DNA of 33,103 nt. Origin: a virus. Location: positions 1 to 33,103 of IMG/VR virus record IMGVR_UViG_3300028666_000316; one strand, 5' to 3'. Below are positions 20,948 to 28,885 of this stretch, piece after piece; within the stretch, counting starts at the first letter, position 1; each line of letters begins with the position of its first letter. The position numbers and the translations under genes were made by a program. The notes below the pieces were generated by a model. The model worked only from the letters and a program-made list of their open reading frames with translations. It was not told the origin of the DNA and did not search any database.

Positions 20948-21132
20948 GCGTCTTCGCCAGGCTTCTTCTTTTTTTCGATTTCGGGAGCGAGGATCTCGCA
21001 TCTGCCAACATCAAGGTCGCAGGTGATCTTGATCGTGTTCCCTTTCGTCCGCTCGGCCGAGGCTTGGAGAGGAGGATCGTCGGGAGTCCGGAGCCGATAG
21101 AGCGGAGTTGACGTAACACTAGAGTTGGTCAT
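20944..21132 (-). CDS. Hypothetical small protein
   Basis: ATG 21132-21130 in a TAATG overlap with the DUF3102-like gene. The 62-residue protein has a strand-rich middle (NTIKITCDLDVGRCEILA) and ends EIEKKKKPGEDA. The Lys codons contain a run of seven A on the coding strand, a potential slippage site. No family recognised. Confidence 0.6.
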   Translation of the reverse strand: MTNSSVTSTPLYRLRTPDDPPLQASAERTKGNTIKITCDLDVGRCEILAPEIEKKKKPGEDA

Positions 21133-21899
21133 TAGGCCGAAATCCTAAGCGAAGCCTCGCCGCGTGGCTTCGATGTGCCGATCGCCTGGTTGATCTGATC
21201 CTCGGCCCCGTAGAGTCGATGGAGCGCTGAAGTTAGGGCAGACCTTGCCTCGGGATCCGTCTCTTCACGCGAAGCAGCGTCCAATGCCTCGGCAAGTTTG
21301 CGGGCAAGCGAGTAGGCCTCGGCAAGATTGCCACCGCGTCTCTTCGCGGCTTGTGATTGCTGCTCGCGACGCAAGGCTGCTACCGCGGATCGCTGTGTCT
21401 CGCGGTAGCGTTTTGCGTTCCGAGGATTCAGCCACCTGCCGACCATCGACTGACTTACGCCAAGTTCTAGACCAATCTGCCGTTGCGTTAGTCCTTTCTT
21501 GGCGAGGTCTTTTGCCCGATGACGAATAGCTTCGTCATAACGTGAAGTCGCGCCGACATCAAGGGTGTGTCCAAACTTCCGAAGAACACGAATCGCCTCT
21601 CTCAAGGAGGTCGCCCCGGATGCAAGAACGATGTCCTCGAAATAGGAGACACGCATGTAGACGTGAGCCATGTTGAGGCTAACGTCAAGATTGGCAGCGG
21701 CCCACTTGAGCCACTCTCCCGGTGGTACCAACTGGCGGGCGAGACGAAGTGCATGGCCCGCAGCAATCGTGTGTCGTATCAACTCAGACGCCGCGTCCGC
21801 AACGCATTGATGCTCGCGGTTCGCTACATCCGCCAACTCGTCAAGCGACAGACTCGTAAGGTCAGATTCCCTTGCCGGTTCAATCAGAGTCAAGGTCAT
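21132..21899 (-). CDS. DUF3102-like DNA-binding protein with HTH
   Basis: ATG 21899-21897, 24 nt after a predicted transcription start. The 255-residue protein has a DUF3102-like region (about residues 35-110) with HALRLARQLVPPGEWLKWA and a following helical segment. A helix-turn-helix follows at about 131-158 (KKGLTQRQIGLELGVSQSMV, then GRWLN), then a long charged helix and a short tail. Proteins of this type occur in phages and plasmids near partition or packaging genes. Being directly after TerL in transcription order it might be a regulator or a second packaging-site binder; I cannot decide. Confidence 0.7.
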   Translation of the reverse strand: MTLTLIEPARESDLTSLSLDELADVANREHQCVADAASELIRHTIAAGHALRLARQLVPPGEWLKWAAANLDVSLNMAHVYMRVSYFEDIVLASGATSLREAIRVLRKFGHTLDVGATSRYDEAIRHRAKDLAKKGLTQRQIGLELGVSQSMVGRWLNPRNAKRYRETQRSAVAALRREQQSQAAKRRGGNLAEAYSLARKLAEALDAASREETDPEARSALTSALHRLYGAEDQINQAIGTSKPRGEASLRISA

Positions 21900-21929
21900 G
21901 GTTTCGTCTTTCGTTCGGATGGGGCGAGG

Positions 21930-21959
21930 ATTATGGCCTACGCGCAGTTCCTAGCGCAA
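21930..21959 (-). promoter_or_regulatory. Promoter for the DUF3102-like gene
   Basis: On the minus strand, TTGCGC (21959-21954) is followed after 18 nt by CATAAT (21935-21930), one base from TATAAT. It uses the same -35 hexamer as the capsid promoter at 4095-4123. It lies in the 64-nt gap between TerL and the DUF3102-like gene. Expected start is near 21923. Confidence 0.55.
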
Positions 21960-21963
21960 GTGC

Positions 21964-23598
21964 TCACTGCCAGCGGCCGGGTTGGGGAATGTCTCCGATG
22001 CCGCCGATAGCCTCCATGTTCACCGTCACCCGTGCTCGCGACGCCCGGCCGCGCGCCCAGTTCATCGCCTGCGAGAACGCATCCACAGAGTCGTCGTTCG
22101 CACCCTTCGGGAAAACCGCCGCCTCCTCCACCAGCTGCGCCGACTCAGACGGCGTCCTCTGCGAGTCATAGCCCGCCGGGTCAGACGACTTCAAACCAGG
22201 AATCCACACGTTCCCCGACTCGAGCGCCGGCGACGCAGCAATCGCCCTCGTCGTCTTGTCAGTCGCCGCGACAATCGGCTCAATCCCCGGGAGCTCCCGC
22301 TTCAAATCGGCGATGATGTCAACCCCGTTCGCCGACTTCTCTATCAGGATCTTGTGCGCCGCACGCGGCCACCGCTCCGTCGCCCACGCGTTCGCCTCCC
22401 GCATCGCCGTCTTCGTCGCCGTCAAATTCATCCGGGCCCGGAACACCCGGAGCAGGAAACGGTCGGCGCCACGGACACCCCAGATCTGGCCGACGACGAA
22501 GTCGCTGTTCGTCCGATCCTTGAACGTCGTGTCCCACGACTGCGCGACATGCGTGAACGCCGGCAGATGCTTCCTCCCGTCGTCGTCGAGCCAGGCGGGC
22601 GGGAAGAACATCCAGTCGGCCCGCTTCAGAATCTCGCCCTCCACCGCGGTCGGCCGCTGCTGCAACTGGCCCGACGCCCGAAACGAGCCGAGCGCCTCCG
22701 CGCGCGCCTTGTGTTCGACCGGGCCGATCCTGTCAGGGCAAAGCAACTCGCCCTTCACCGTGCGCGGGTCGCCAGCGAGAACCCGGCCCGACGGCAACAC
22801 GATCCGCTCCCGCGTCACGTTCGGATGGTCGGGCTCATACTCCTCGGGAAGGCAAAGCACCGTCCACGAATGCCCGTCCTCCTTCGCGAGCAGATGCCCG
22901 CACAGATCAGCCTCGTGCAGCCGCTGCATGATGATCACCTCGGCGCCCGTCTTCGGGTCGGCGAACCGGGTCGACAGGGTGCCGTCCTGCCAGCCGATCG
23001 CGGCCTGCAACGCCGACGGGGTCGCACCCTCCGCCTCCTTCGCGTTGTGCGGATCGTCGACGATGATGATGTTCGCGTGCTGGCCGGTGCCGCCACCGCC
23101 AGGCGACGTCGCGTAACGCCGGCCGCGCCGGTCGTTCCGGTAACGCGTCTTCAGGTTCTCGTCACCCTTCATCTGGAACAGATGGCCCCAGCGGGACTGG
23201 AACCACCACGACTGGATCAGGTCGCGCGACTTGACGGCGAAGTCGGTCGAAAGGTCGATGTGGTAGCTGCCGGTGATGAACGAACGGTTCGGCTTATGGA
23301 TCCAGTCCCAGACCGGCCAGATCACGGAGACGGTCGTGCTCTTCGACGTCGCCGGCGGCACGTTGATCATCAACTTCCGGAGCTCGCCAGCCGACACCGC
23401 CTCCAGATGGTCGGTGATCGCCTCGATGTGCGGCCCGTCCACGAACGGTGTGTCCGGCTCGAGCACCGGCCACGCCTGCCGCATGAACGTGTGCAGGTCG
23501 CCGCTCCACGCTTCCGCCTGGTCGGCGAGCGTTTGGCCGCTGCGTTTCCGTTCGATCGCCGCGTCGAGCTCGGCGAGGTTCAGTTCGATGACGCTCAT
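21964..23598 (-). CDS. terL: Terminase large subunit
   Basis: ATG 23598-23596, 7 nt after the previous stop; the longer frame lies in that gene. The 544-residue protein has an N-terminal ATPase with a deviant Walker A (PPATSKSTT, residues 81-89), Walker B IIIVDDPHN (177-185), and motor motif region around residues 220-235 (EVIIMQRLHEADL). A C-terminal RNase H-like nuclease follows with SWDTTFKD (D356) and NDDSVDAF (D502/D503). This is the translocating packaging motor that cuts phage DNA and docks on the portal. Its small subunit is encoded 1.5 kb upstream, separated by three unusual genes. Confidence 0.93.
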   Translation of the reverse strand: MSVIELNLAELDAAIERKRSGQTLADQAEAWSGDLHTFMRQAWPVLEPDTPFVDGPHIEAITDHLEAVSAGELRKLMINVPPATSKSTTVSVIWPVWDWIHKPNRSFITGSYHIDLSTDFAVKSRDLIQSWWFQSRWGHLFQMKGDENLKTRYRNDRRGRRYATSPGGGGTGQHANIIIVDDPHNAKEAEGATPSALQAAIGWQDGTLSTRFADPKTGAEVIIMQRLHEADLCGHLLAKEDGHSWTVLCLPEEYEPDHPNVTRERIVLPSGRVLAGDPRTVKGELLCPDRIGPVEHKARAEALGSFRASGQLQQRPTAVEGEILKRADWMFFPPAWLDDDGRKHLPAFTHVAQSWDTTFKDRTNSDFVVGQIWGVRGADRFLLRVFRARMNLTATKTAMREANAWATERWPRAAHKILIEKSANGVDIIADLKRELPGIEPIVAATDKTTRAIAASPALESGNVWIPGLKSSDPAGYDSQRTPSESAQLVEEAAVFPKGANDDSVDAFSQAMNWARGRASRARVTVNMEAIGGIGDIPQPGRWQ

Positions 23599-23605
23599 CG
23601 CGCCG

Positions 23606-24538
23606 TCAGGCGACGAGGCGGAGTTGCCCGGCCGGGCAGTTGCGGCCCTGGCTCGCCTTCGTGATCGGAACACCGTTGTAGGTGCAAGTGGCGTGAACCG
23701 TCAGGGTGCCGAGGAACGTGCCCGTGTCGAAGTTCCAGAACGGGTTGCCGTCCGGCCCGGTCGCAGCGACGTTGTCGAGCTCGACGTCGTAGTTCAGCGT
23801 CGCCGCCTCGTCGGTCGAGCCGTAGAACACCGGCTGTCCGGGTTGCACGTCGACGATCCCGTCCTTGAACAGCACCGGCCCCTTGACGAGGTCGTCGGCG
23901 AAGATGCAGAGCGGCAGTTGGAAGCCGATCAGCTTGAACCTCTCGGCGCGGAAGCCTGCGTAGCGGACGGAGAAGCCGCCGTCGCCGCGGTTCGGCGAGA
24001 GCGCCGCCGTCGCGGACGCGTCGAGCGCGGTGACGTTCGCACCCTTGACGTAGAAGAAATGCTTGTTGTTGTGCGGCACCGAGTAGCCGCCGACGAGGTT
24101 GCCCTGAATCCGCTCGAACGTCGAGCCGGCACCGCCGCCTTGTCCGCCCTGCACCAGGAACGCCTGATCCTGACCGCCGTTGACGACCGTGTCGGTGATG
24201 TGCGCCGGTGCCTGGTAGACGTTCACGCCGGCGCCAACAGGGTTCGTGATCACGGTGCCGACCGGCGGTGGCGCCGGCGGGGCGACGACCCAGCCGACCG
24301 GCGGTGTGACAGCCGGCCATGTCAGGTCGCCCTCGTCGAGCTTGCCGAGCGCCACGACGGAGTAGATGTGCTCGCCGCTCGATGGCTTCCCGAACTTCAC
24401 GCTCGACCGGGTCGGGTCGAACGTGTTTGACACCCGGACGCTGTCGACGAGGAACTCGTAGCCGGTCGCGTTCCGCAGCGGCGTCCAGCCGACGGTCAGC
24501 GTCGTCTTCGTCTCGGCGAGGACGGTGAGCGGGATCAC
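23606..24538 (-). CDS. FN3-like plus beta-helix-like virion or adsorption protein
   Basis: GTG 24538-24536 in a GTGA overlap with the small membrane gene. The 310-residue protein begins with a fibronectin-III-like domain (TTLTVGWTPLRNATGYEFLV, then HIYSVVAL). A Pro-rich linker (VVAPPAPPPVG) follows, and then repeated short strands with Asn/Gly turns (VNVYQAPAHITDTVV, then AGFRAERFKLIGFQ) resembling a right-handed parallel beta-helix. Such proteins are typical surface-exposed or receptor-binding parts of virions. It is odd to find one between TerS and TerL. It has no signal peptide. Target unknown; a glycan-binding role would suit the nearby glycan genes, but this is inference. Confidence 0.6.
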   Translation of the reverse strand: MIPLTVLAETKTTLTVGWTPLRNATGYEFLVDSVRVSNTFDPTRSSVKFGKPSSGEHIYSVVALGKLDEGDLTWPAVTPPVGWVVAPPAPPPVGTVITNPVGAGVNVYQAPAHITDTVVNGGQDQAFLVQGGQGGGAGSTFERIQGNLVGGYSVPHNNKHFFYVKGANVTALDASATAALSPNRGDGGFSVRYAGFRAERFKLIGFQLPLCIFADDLVKGPVLFKDGIVDVQPGQPVFYGSTDEAATLNYDVELDNVAATGPDGNPFWNFDTGTFLGTLTVHATCTYNGVPITKASQGRNCPAGQLRLVA

Positions 24539-24645
24539 CAGACGCGGAGCTTCTTGAGCAGGATCAGGACGAGCACGACGATGACCAGGATCAGCGCGAC
24601 GACTTCGAGGTCGCCCTTCGTGACGGTGAACGCGAGAGTCTGCAT
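24535..24645 (-). CDS. 36-residue single-span membrane peptide
   Basis: ATG 24645-24643 to TGA overlapping the next GTG as GTGA. The product begins MQTLAFTVTKGDLEVV and then has a hydrophobic span (ALILVIVVLVLILL) and a basic end (KKLRVW). This is a clear one-span topology with positive-inside tail. Function unknown. Confidence 0.6.
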   Translation of the reverse strand: MQTLAFTVTKGDLEVVALILVIVVLVLILLKKLRVW

Positions 24646-24655
24646 GGCGCGGAGT

Positions 24656-25099
24656 CTACGCCTCGGCGTGCGCGTAGTCGGGATGCTTGTTCTCCATGTG
24701 CCGGGCCAACTGCTGGAACGTCCGGCCGCAGCACGGGCAGACGCCGGCGGCGACGCGCTTCTTGAGCTTCGTCACCTGGCCCTTCGTCGCGCGCAACGAC
24801 GCTTCCGCTGCGCGGCGTTCCTCAGCATGCCGGTCGGCGCGGCGTGTCTCGCGCTCGAGTTGCTGGCGCAGCTTCTCTTCCTCGGACGGCCCGTTGAAGA
24901 CGAACGAGTGGCCGTTCGGGCAAACCCAGCCGAGATGGTCGTCCCGGCGCGCCGCGATGTAACCCTCCTCGATGCCCCAGATGACGCCGCACTCGCCGCA
25001 ACGGTGGATCTCTAGCGTCACGTCGCCGCGCGGCACCCGCACGTCGCCGAGGTTCTGCGTTCCCTTGAACAACTTGTGGCCTTCGATCGTGCGAGCCAT
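24656..25099 (-). CDS. Zinc-finger protein with coiled coil
   Basis: ATG 25099-25097 with AGGAGG 6 nt upstream. The 147-residue protein has an N-terminal zinc site (CGEC at 34-37, then CPNGH at 60-64). A charged coiled-coil-like helix follows (about 72-118, EEEKLRQQLERETRRADR and onward), then a C2H2-type finger CPCCGRTFQQLARHMENKH with C121, C124, H134, H139. Proteins with this terminal finger are common in actinophages; they are assumed to bind DNA. Position next to TerS suggests a packaging or regulatory role. Confidence 0.8.
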   Translation of the reverse strand: MARTIEGHKLFKGTQNLGDVRVPRGDVTLEIHRCGECGVIWGIEEGYIAARRDDHLGWVCPNGHSFVFNGPSEEEKLRQQLERETRRADRHAEERRAAEASLRATKGQVTKLKKRVAAGVCPCCGRTFQQLARHMENKHPDYAHAEA

Positions 25100-25120
25100 T
25101 TCAAACCTCCTGGATGGGGA

Positions 25121-25723
25121 TCAAGCGACTTCCTCCTCGGACACTACTTCGCCCTCGATCGACGCGGCAAGGATCTCCGCCGCCGGCTTCCCGTCCGCCG
25201 GGAGCTCGGCCTGCTCCGGAGACGCCTTCGCGAGCAGCGACCTGAGTTGCAGCTGCTCCTCCAACGTCAACTTCGACAGGTCGACGAACGGGCGGCCGGT
25301 GACGGTCGCCTCGATCTGTTTCTTCTCACCCCACCGCTCCGGGAACCGACGCTCCAGCTTGAACCCGGCGGCACGCCAGTCCTTGTCGGCGCCGGCGTCG
25401 ATCCTTGCGATGTCGCGCATCTCGCCCTCGGCCATCGCCGCGTCGATCTTCTCGACAAGGGCGACGTAGGGCTCCCAGCCTTCGCGGCCGAGGCGCAGCC
25501 ATTCGTTGAACGTCGGTGTCGGCACGCCGGCGTAGGCGCGCGCGGTGTTCAGCGGCGCGCCGATCCTGACGGCCTGGACGATCTTCTCGGTGATCGCCTC
25601 GTTGATCTTGGTGCCTTCGCCGATCTGGCGGCGCTTCGGGGTGATCGGCCGGCGTTGCGGGAACGAGCCGTCGCGGTTCGGCGGCTTCGCCCGCTTCTTC
25701 TTCACCGGGGCGGGTTCGCTCAT
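25121..25723 (-). CDS. terS: Terminase small subunit
   Basis: ATG 25723-25721 in an ATGA overlap with the ParB-methyltransferase stop. The 200-residue protein has a basic N-terminal arm (1-35) and a helix-turn-helix (about 40-78, INEAITEKIVQAVRIGAPLN, then YAGVPTPTFNEWLRLG). Next is an oligomerisation-like helical region (LVEKIDAAMAEGEMRDIARI, then AGFKLERRFPERWGEKK), a classic TerS signature, and an acidic tail. It recognises the packaging site and loads TerL. It is separated from TerL by a zinc-finger gene, a tiny membrane gene and the FN3-like gene. Confidence 0.85.
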   Translation of the reverse strand: MSEPAPVKKKRAKPPNRDGSFPQRRPITPKRRQIGEGTKINEAITEKIVQAVRIGAPLNTARAYAGVPTPTFNEWLRLGREGWEPYVALVEKIDAAMAEGEMRDIARIDAGADKDWRAAGFKLERRFPERWGEKKQIEATVTGRPFVDLSKLTLEEQLQLRSLLAKASPEQAELPADGKPAAEILAASIEGEVVSEEEVA

Positions 25724-26973
25724 GGCGCCCACTTCTGGTCGTTGACGAAGTCGGCGTAGCGCTGCCGGATCACGTCGCAGTAGGCCGGGTCGATCTCGAG
25801 CGCGAAGCAGCGGCGGTTCGACTGCTCGGCGGCGATCAGGGTTGAGCCGCTCCCTGCGAACGGATCGAGCACAGCCTTCTCGGGATCGCTCGAGTTCCAA
25901 AGTGCGCGCTCGACGAGTTCGACCGGCTTCATCGTCGGATGCTCCGGCGAGCGCTTCGGCCTCGCGATCTCCCAGACCGTGTCCTGCTTCCGGCCGCCGT
26001 TCCAGAGATGCGCCGCGCCGGCGAGCCAGCCGTAGAGGATCGACTCGTGCCGCCAGTGGTAGTCCTGCCGCCCGAACGCGAACACGTCCTTCGCCCAGAC
26101 GATCGCCTGGCGCAACTCGAACGAGGCGTCCTGGAGCGCAAGCCGGAACGCGAGCTCCGACATGCCCGACGGCGAGCAGACGTAGAAGGTGGCACCGGGA
26201 GCCATCCCCGTGCGCGCCGTCGCGAGAGCGGCCGACACGAGCGCACGTGTGCCGTCGTCGCCGAGCGCGTCGCCGGCGACCGTCGCCTTGCCGTCCGTGC
26301 GTCTGTTCCGCCGCCGCAGCGACTCGGGATCCTCGTCGCCCTGGTAGTTCACACCATACGGCGGGTCGGTGAAGAGCAATGCGACGCTCGAGCCGCCCAT
26401 CAGCGCCGCCACATCCTCCGCGCTCGTCGCGTCCCCGCACATCAACCGGTGATTACCGAGCTCGTATATCTCGCCGCGTTTACTCTTCGGCTTTTTCGGA
26501 ACCGGTGGCACCGCATCCGGATCATTCTTCGGAGCAACCCGCCGCAGAAGCGCCGACAGATCCGACGGAGCAAACCCCGTCATGTCCAAAGCCCGGCCGC
26601 GCTCCGCCAGATCCGCAAGTAGAACCGCGGCCAGATCGTCGTCCGATTCGCCCGCCGGATTGTTGTCGCGGAACGCCCACTCGATCGCCGTCGCCTCATC
26701 CAGGTCGACGAAGACAGCAGGGATGGACTCCCAGCCGAGCGCCTGCGCAGCGGCGAGACGCTGGTTGCCGGCGATCACCGTTCCATCAGGAAGCGCGATC
26801 AGCGGCCGGGCGCGCAGCATCTCCGGCGACGCGGTCAGCATCGCCTTCAGCTGCTCGAGCCGCGCCGGCTTGATCCGGCGCGGGTTCCGATCCCAGCCGC
26901 GGAGCTCGGCCACAGGCGCGTCGACTACCGCCAGCGAGGACAGGTCGCGCGCCAAGGTTTCTACTTCGCTCAT
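25720..26973 (-). CDS. ParB-like domain fused to N4/N6 DNA methyltransferase
   Basis: ATG 26973-26971, about 100 nt after the predicted promoter start. The 417-residue protein has an N-terminal ParB/sulfiredoxin-type domain (residues 15-110) with NPRRI and IAGNQRLAAAQ. A beta-class DNA methyltransferase follows, with TDPPYGV (motif IV, DPPY 203-206) and DPFAGSGST (motif I, 370-378). This fusion is common in phages and mobile elements. It probably methylates adenine or N4-cytosine to protect phage DNA. It begins the operon that carries the packaging genes and follows the GTGACACTT repeat region. Confidence 0.92.
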   Translation of the reverse strand: MSEVETLARDLSSLAVVDAPVAELRGWDRNPRRIKPARLEQLKAMLTASPEMLRARPLIALPDGTVIAGNQRLAAAQALGWESIPAVFVDLDEATAIEWAFRDNNPAGESDDDLAAVLLADLAERGRALDMTGFAPSDLSALLRRVAPKNDPDAVPPVPKKPKSKRGEIYELGNHRLMCGDATSAEDVAALMGGSSVALLFTDPPYGVNYQGDEDPESLRRRNRRTDGKATVAGDALGDDGTRALVSAALATARTGMAPGATFYVCSPSGMSELAFRLALQDASFELRQAIVWAKDVFAFGRQDYHWRHESILYGWLAGAAHLWNGGRKQDTVWEIARPKRSPEHPTMKPVELVERALWNSSDPEKAVLDPFAGSGSTLIAAEQSNRRCFALEIDPAYCDVIRQRYADFVNDQKWAP

Positions 26974-27083
26974 CGGCTCGGAGTTTACGCGCTCAGGTCA
27001 AAGATGGGAATGATTCCCGTGTGACGGATGACAGGTGTGACACTTCCGTGGGGAGTTTCGTTCCGTGCGCGCGCATGCGGCCT

Positions 27084-27113
27084 ACACTAGAGAAAAGTGT
27101 CACGATCTGTCAC
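27084..27113 (-). promoter_or_regulatory. Promoter for ParB-methyltransferase/packaging operon
   Basis: On the minus strand, GTGACA (27113-27108), one base from TTGACA, is followed after 18 nt by TAGTGT (27089-27084), a TANNNT -10. Start is expected near 27077, giving a leader of about 100 nt. The spacer contains the inverted GTGACACTT copy, so binding there would block RNA polymerase. Confidence 0.5.
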
Positions 27114-27117
27114 CGAG

Positions 27118-27147
27118 AGCAGTTTTGGCTTGTTTAAGCCATTTGCT
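27118..27147. terminator. Hairpin downstream of D5 helicase gene, possible terminator
   Basis: GGCTT and AAGCC form a 5-bp stem with loop GTTT (within 27127-27140), enclosed by AGCA (27118-27121) and TGCT (27144-27147). T-rich and A-rich bases flank it. It lies 36 nt after the stop of the D5 gene, between two GTGACACTT copies. The stem is short, so terminator function is uncertain; it may be part of a larger operator structure. Confidence 0.35.
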
Positions 27148-27182
27148 GTGACACTTGTGGGCTATGTCTGGTTTGCTGTTTG

Positions 27183-28568
27183 TCATGTTTGTTCTACTGT
27201 TCGGAGTTCGAGGTCGAGCCAGATGCGTCCGACTCGCAGCCGGTTTTGCTGGTATCCGCGTTCGAGCATGCGTTGTGTGAACGCTTTTGGGCTCATCGGG
27301 TCGCCGGCGTTTGCTCTTGCCCAGCTGCTGTAGGCCTCGTAGATTTCGCCGTTTCTGACCCAGCCGCCGCTGGTTTCTTCGGTGTGGTCGGTGAGGAAGG
27401 CGCCGATGAGGTCGCTGTCGGCGCGGTAGTCGTCGGTGGCGGCGATGACGGCTTTCGGGGTGGTGAGGCGGTTGGCCGCCCAGTCCATGTAGCCGTGGAG
27501 CGCCCAGTTGAGGATGCCGGGGAGCTCGTTTTTGAGTTTGTCTTGCAGGTCGGGGTCGCGGTCGGTGGGCGGGATGGTGACGGTGAACGGGATGAGCCTG
27601 ACGCGCCGCCAGATCGCTTCGTCGGTGCCTCGTATTTCGGGTTTGTGATTCGTGGCGAGCCACGCTTTGAAGTCGGGCTTGAACTCGAAATAGTCGGCGT
27701 AGAGAAACCGTGCTGAAAGCGTGTCGCCGCCGGTCAGTCTTTTCACGAGTGCTTCGTTCAGTCGTTTCCCTTCGGCGATCTCTGACACCATCACGAAGCG
27801 GGTGCCGCGTAGCCTGGCGATGTCGTTGGGGATGCCGTCTTTCTGTTCCATGAAGATCGAGGCGGGCGCGACCTGGCCGTAGTCGCCGAGCATGTGCCGG
27901 ATCGTTTCGAGCATGGTGGTCTTCCCGTTGGCGCCGGAGCCGTACAGCACCGGCAGGATCTGCTCGCCGGTCTCGGCGGTGAGCGAGTAGCCGACCAACT
28001 GTTGGACGTAGCGGCGCACGTCGGGGTCGGGCAGGATCGTCTCGATGAACGCGTCCCAGAGCGGGCAGGTCGCTTCCGGGTCGTAGTCGACTGGGGCGAG
28101 TTTCGTCAGCAGGTCTTCGCGCTGGTGGGTTCTGGGTGCTTCGGTGGCGAGGTCGTAGGTGCAGTTGTTGAGGTTGAGCAGGAGCGGGTCGGAGTCGAGG
28201 TCGTCCGGCTGGATCGGCATGCCCGCTTCGCTGCGGGCCATCTCGAGTCCGCCTTTGACGCGGCCGGCGCCTTCGGATGCGAGCGCATGCTTGACGGTCT
28301 GTTTGCGGATCTTGTCGTCGGCGATCTCGGCTGCGTCGGCGGCGAGCGCTTTCATCGTTTCTTTGAACCAGGCGGTCGCCTGGCCGGCGTGGTCTTCGAC
28401 CCAGCGGTTGTTGTCCCAGTAGATCCAGCGTGACCAGCGGTGCAGGTAGCGGAGCGAGTGGCCGTGCCGTTCGACGAGGCGTTGGGCGTTGCCGACGTCG
28501 GTGAGGTTGGCGACGGTTTTACCGGACGGGAAGTCGATGACGTCGCCGCCTGTCTCGTGTTCCTGCAT
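27183..28568 (-). CDS. D5-type SF3 helicase (primase C-terminal/helicase)
   Basis: ATG 28568-28566 in a TGATG overlap with the GIY-YIG gene; the longer frame is shadow. The 461-residue protein has a D5_N-like region (about 35-200, with HRWSRWIYWDNNRWVEDH). An SF3 helicase follows with Walker A YGSGANGKTTML (209-220), Walker B FVMVSEIAE (258-266), sensor 1 ATNHKP (305-310) and the basic WRRVRLIPF (320-328). A winged-helix-like end follows. There is no AEP or TOPRIM primase domain at its N-terminus, so priming would come from another protein or a host enzyme. It is the replicative helicase candidate and the last gene before the repeat-rich region. Confidence 0.9.
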   Translation of the reverse strand: MQEHETGGDVIDFPSGKTVANLTDVGNAQRLVERHGHSLRYLHRWSRWIYWDNNRWVEDHAGQATAWFKETMKALAADAAEIADDKIRKQTVKHALASEGAGRVKGGLEMARSEAGMPIQPDDLDSDPLLLNLNNCTYDLATEAPRTHQREDLLTKLAPVDYDPEATCPLWDAFIETILPDPDVRRYVQQLVGYSLTAETGEQILPVLYGSGANGKTTMLETIRHMLGDYGQVAPASIFMEQKDGIPNDIARLRGTRFVMVSEIAEGKRLNEALVKRLTGGDTLSARFLYADYFEFKPDFKAWLATNHKPEIRGTDEAIWRRVRLIPFTVTIPPTDRDPDLQDKLKNELPGILNWALHGYMDWAANRLTTPKAVIAATDDYRADSDLIGAFLTDHTEETSGGWVRNGEIYEAYSSWARANAGDPMSPKAFTQRMLERGYQQNRLRVGRIWLDLELRTVEQT

Positions 28569-28885
28569 CAGTCGTCGAGGCTGTCGCGGCGGTGCGGGAA
28601 CTTGTAGAGGCGGTCGTCCTCGCTGAACGATCGTGCGTCGCCGCGTTCGACGGTGTTGAAGTGGCTGTTGTAGTACGGCTGGTCGCGCTCGATCGCTCGC
28701 CGTTCGGCCTCTTTGACGAGGGCCGGCGTTGTGTAGTGCTCGAGGGTGATTTTGTCGACGGCACGCCACCAGGCATGGGTGACGGAATGCTTCGCGAAGC
28801 GTTTGCCGGGATCCGCCGTCTGGCCGACGTAGAGCAGCCGGCCGTCCGCGGCGTAGAAGCGGTAGAGGGTGTTGTTGATGCTCAC
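28568..28885 (-). CDS. GIY-YIG-like nuclease domain protein
   Basis: GTG 28885-28883 (GTGA overlap). The 105-residue protein has LYRFYAADGRLLYVGQT (residues 7-23), the diverged GIY-YIG strands with Y8 and Y19, R29 in the following helix, and EAERRAIERDQPYYN with E61 and N73. This matches free-standing one-domain GIY-YIG proteins found in actinobacteria and their phages. It has no DNA-binding extension, so a homing role is possible but unproven. It is coupled to the D5 helicase start. Confidence 0.8.
   Translation of the reverse strand: MSINNTLYRFYAADGRLLYVGQTADPGKRFAKHSVTHAWWRAVDKITLEHYTTPALVKEAERRAIERDQPYYNSHFNTVERGDARSFSEDDRLYKFPHRRDSLDD

Larger units (their letters stand above)
27037..27156. 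repeat. Three copies of GTGACACTT (operator or iteron-like)
   Basis: GTGACACTT occurs at 27037-27045 and 27148-27156, and as its reverse complement at 27095-27103. Shorter relatives are GTGACGG at 27021-27027 and TGTCACC at 27108-27114. Spacing is 58 and 53 nt. The central inverted copy sits inside the spacer of a predicted promoter and the others flank it, so a repressor or activator could loop or block there. AT content is higher than in surrounding genes. An origin with iterons is an alternative because a D5 helicase gene is adjacent. Confidence 0.7.

Noticed and set aside
20944-21000. Programmed frameshift at the run of seven A in the 62-residue gene
   Set aside because: A slippery run is present, but no downstream extension that makes sense was seen; the overlap with the next ATG explains the gene end.
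21982-23664. 560-codon plus-strand frame opposite the large terminase
   Set aside because: Arg/Pro-rich shadow; the minus-strand terminase has all motifs.
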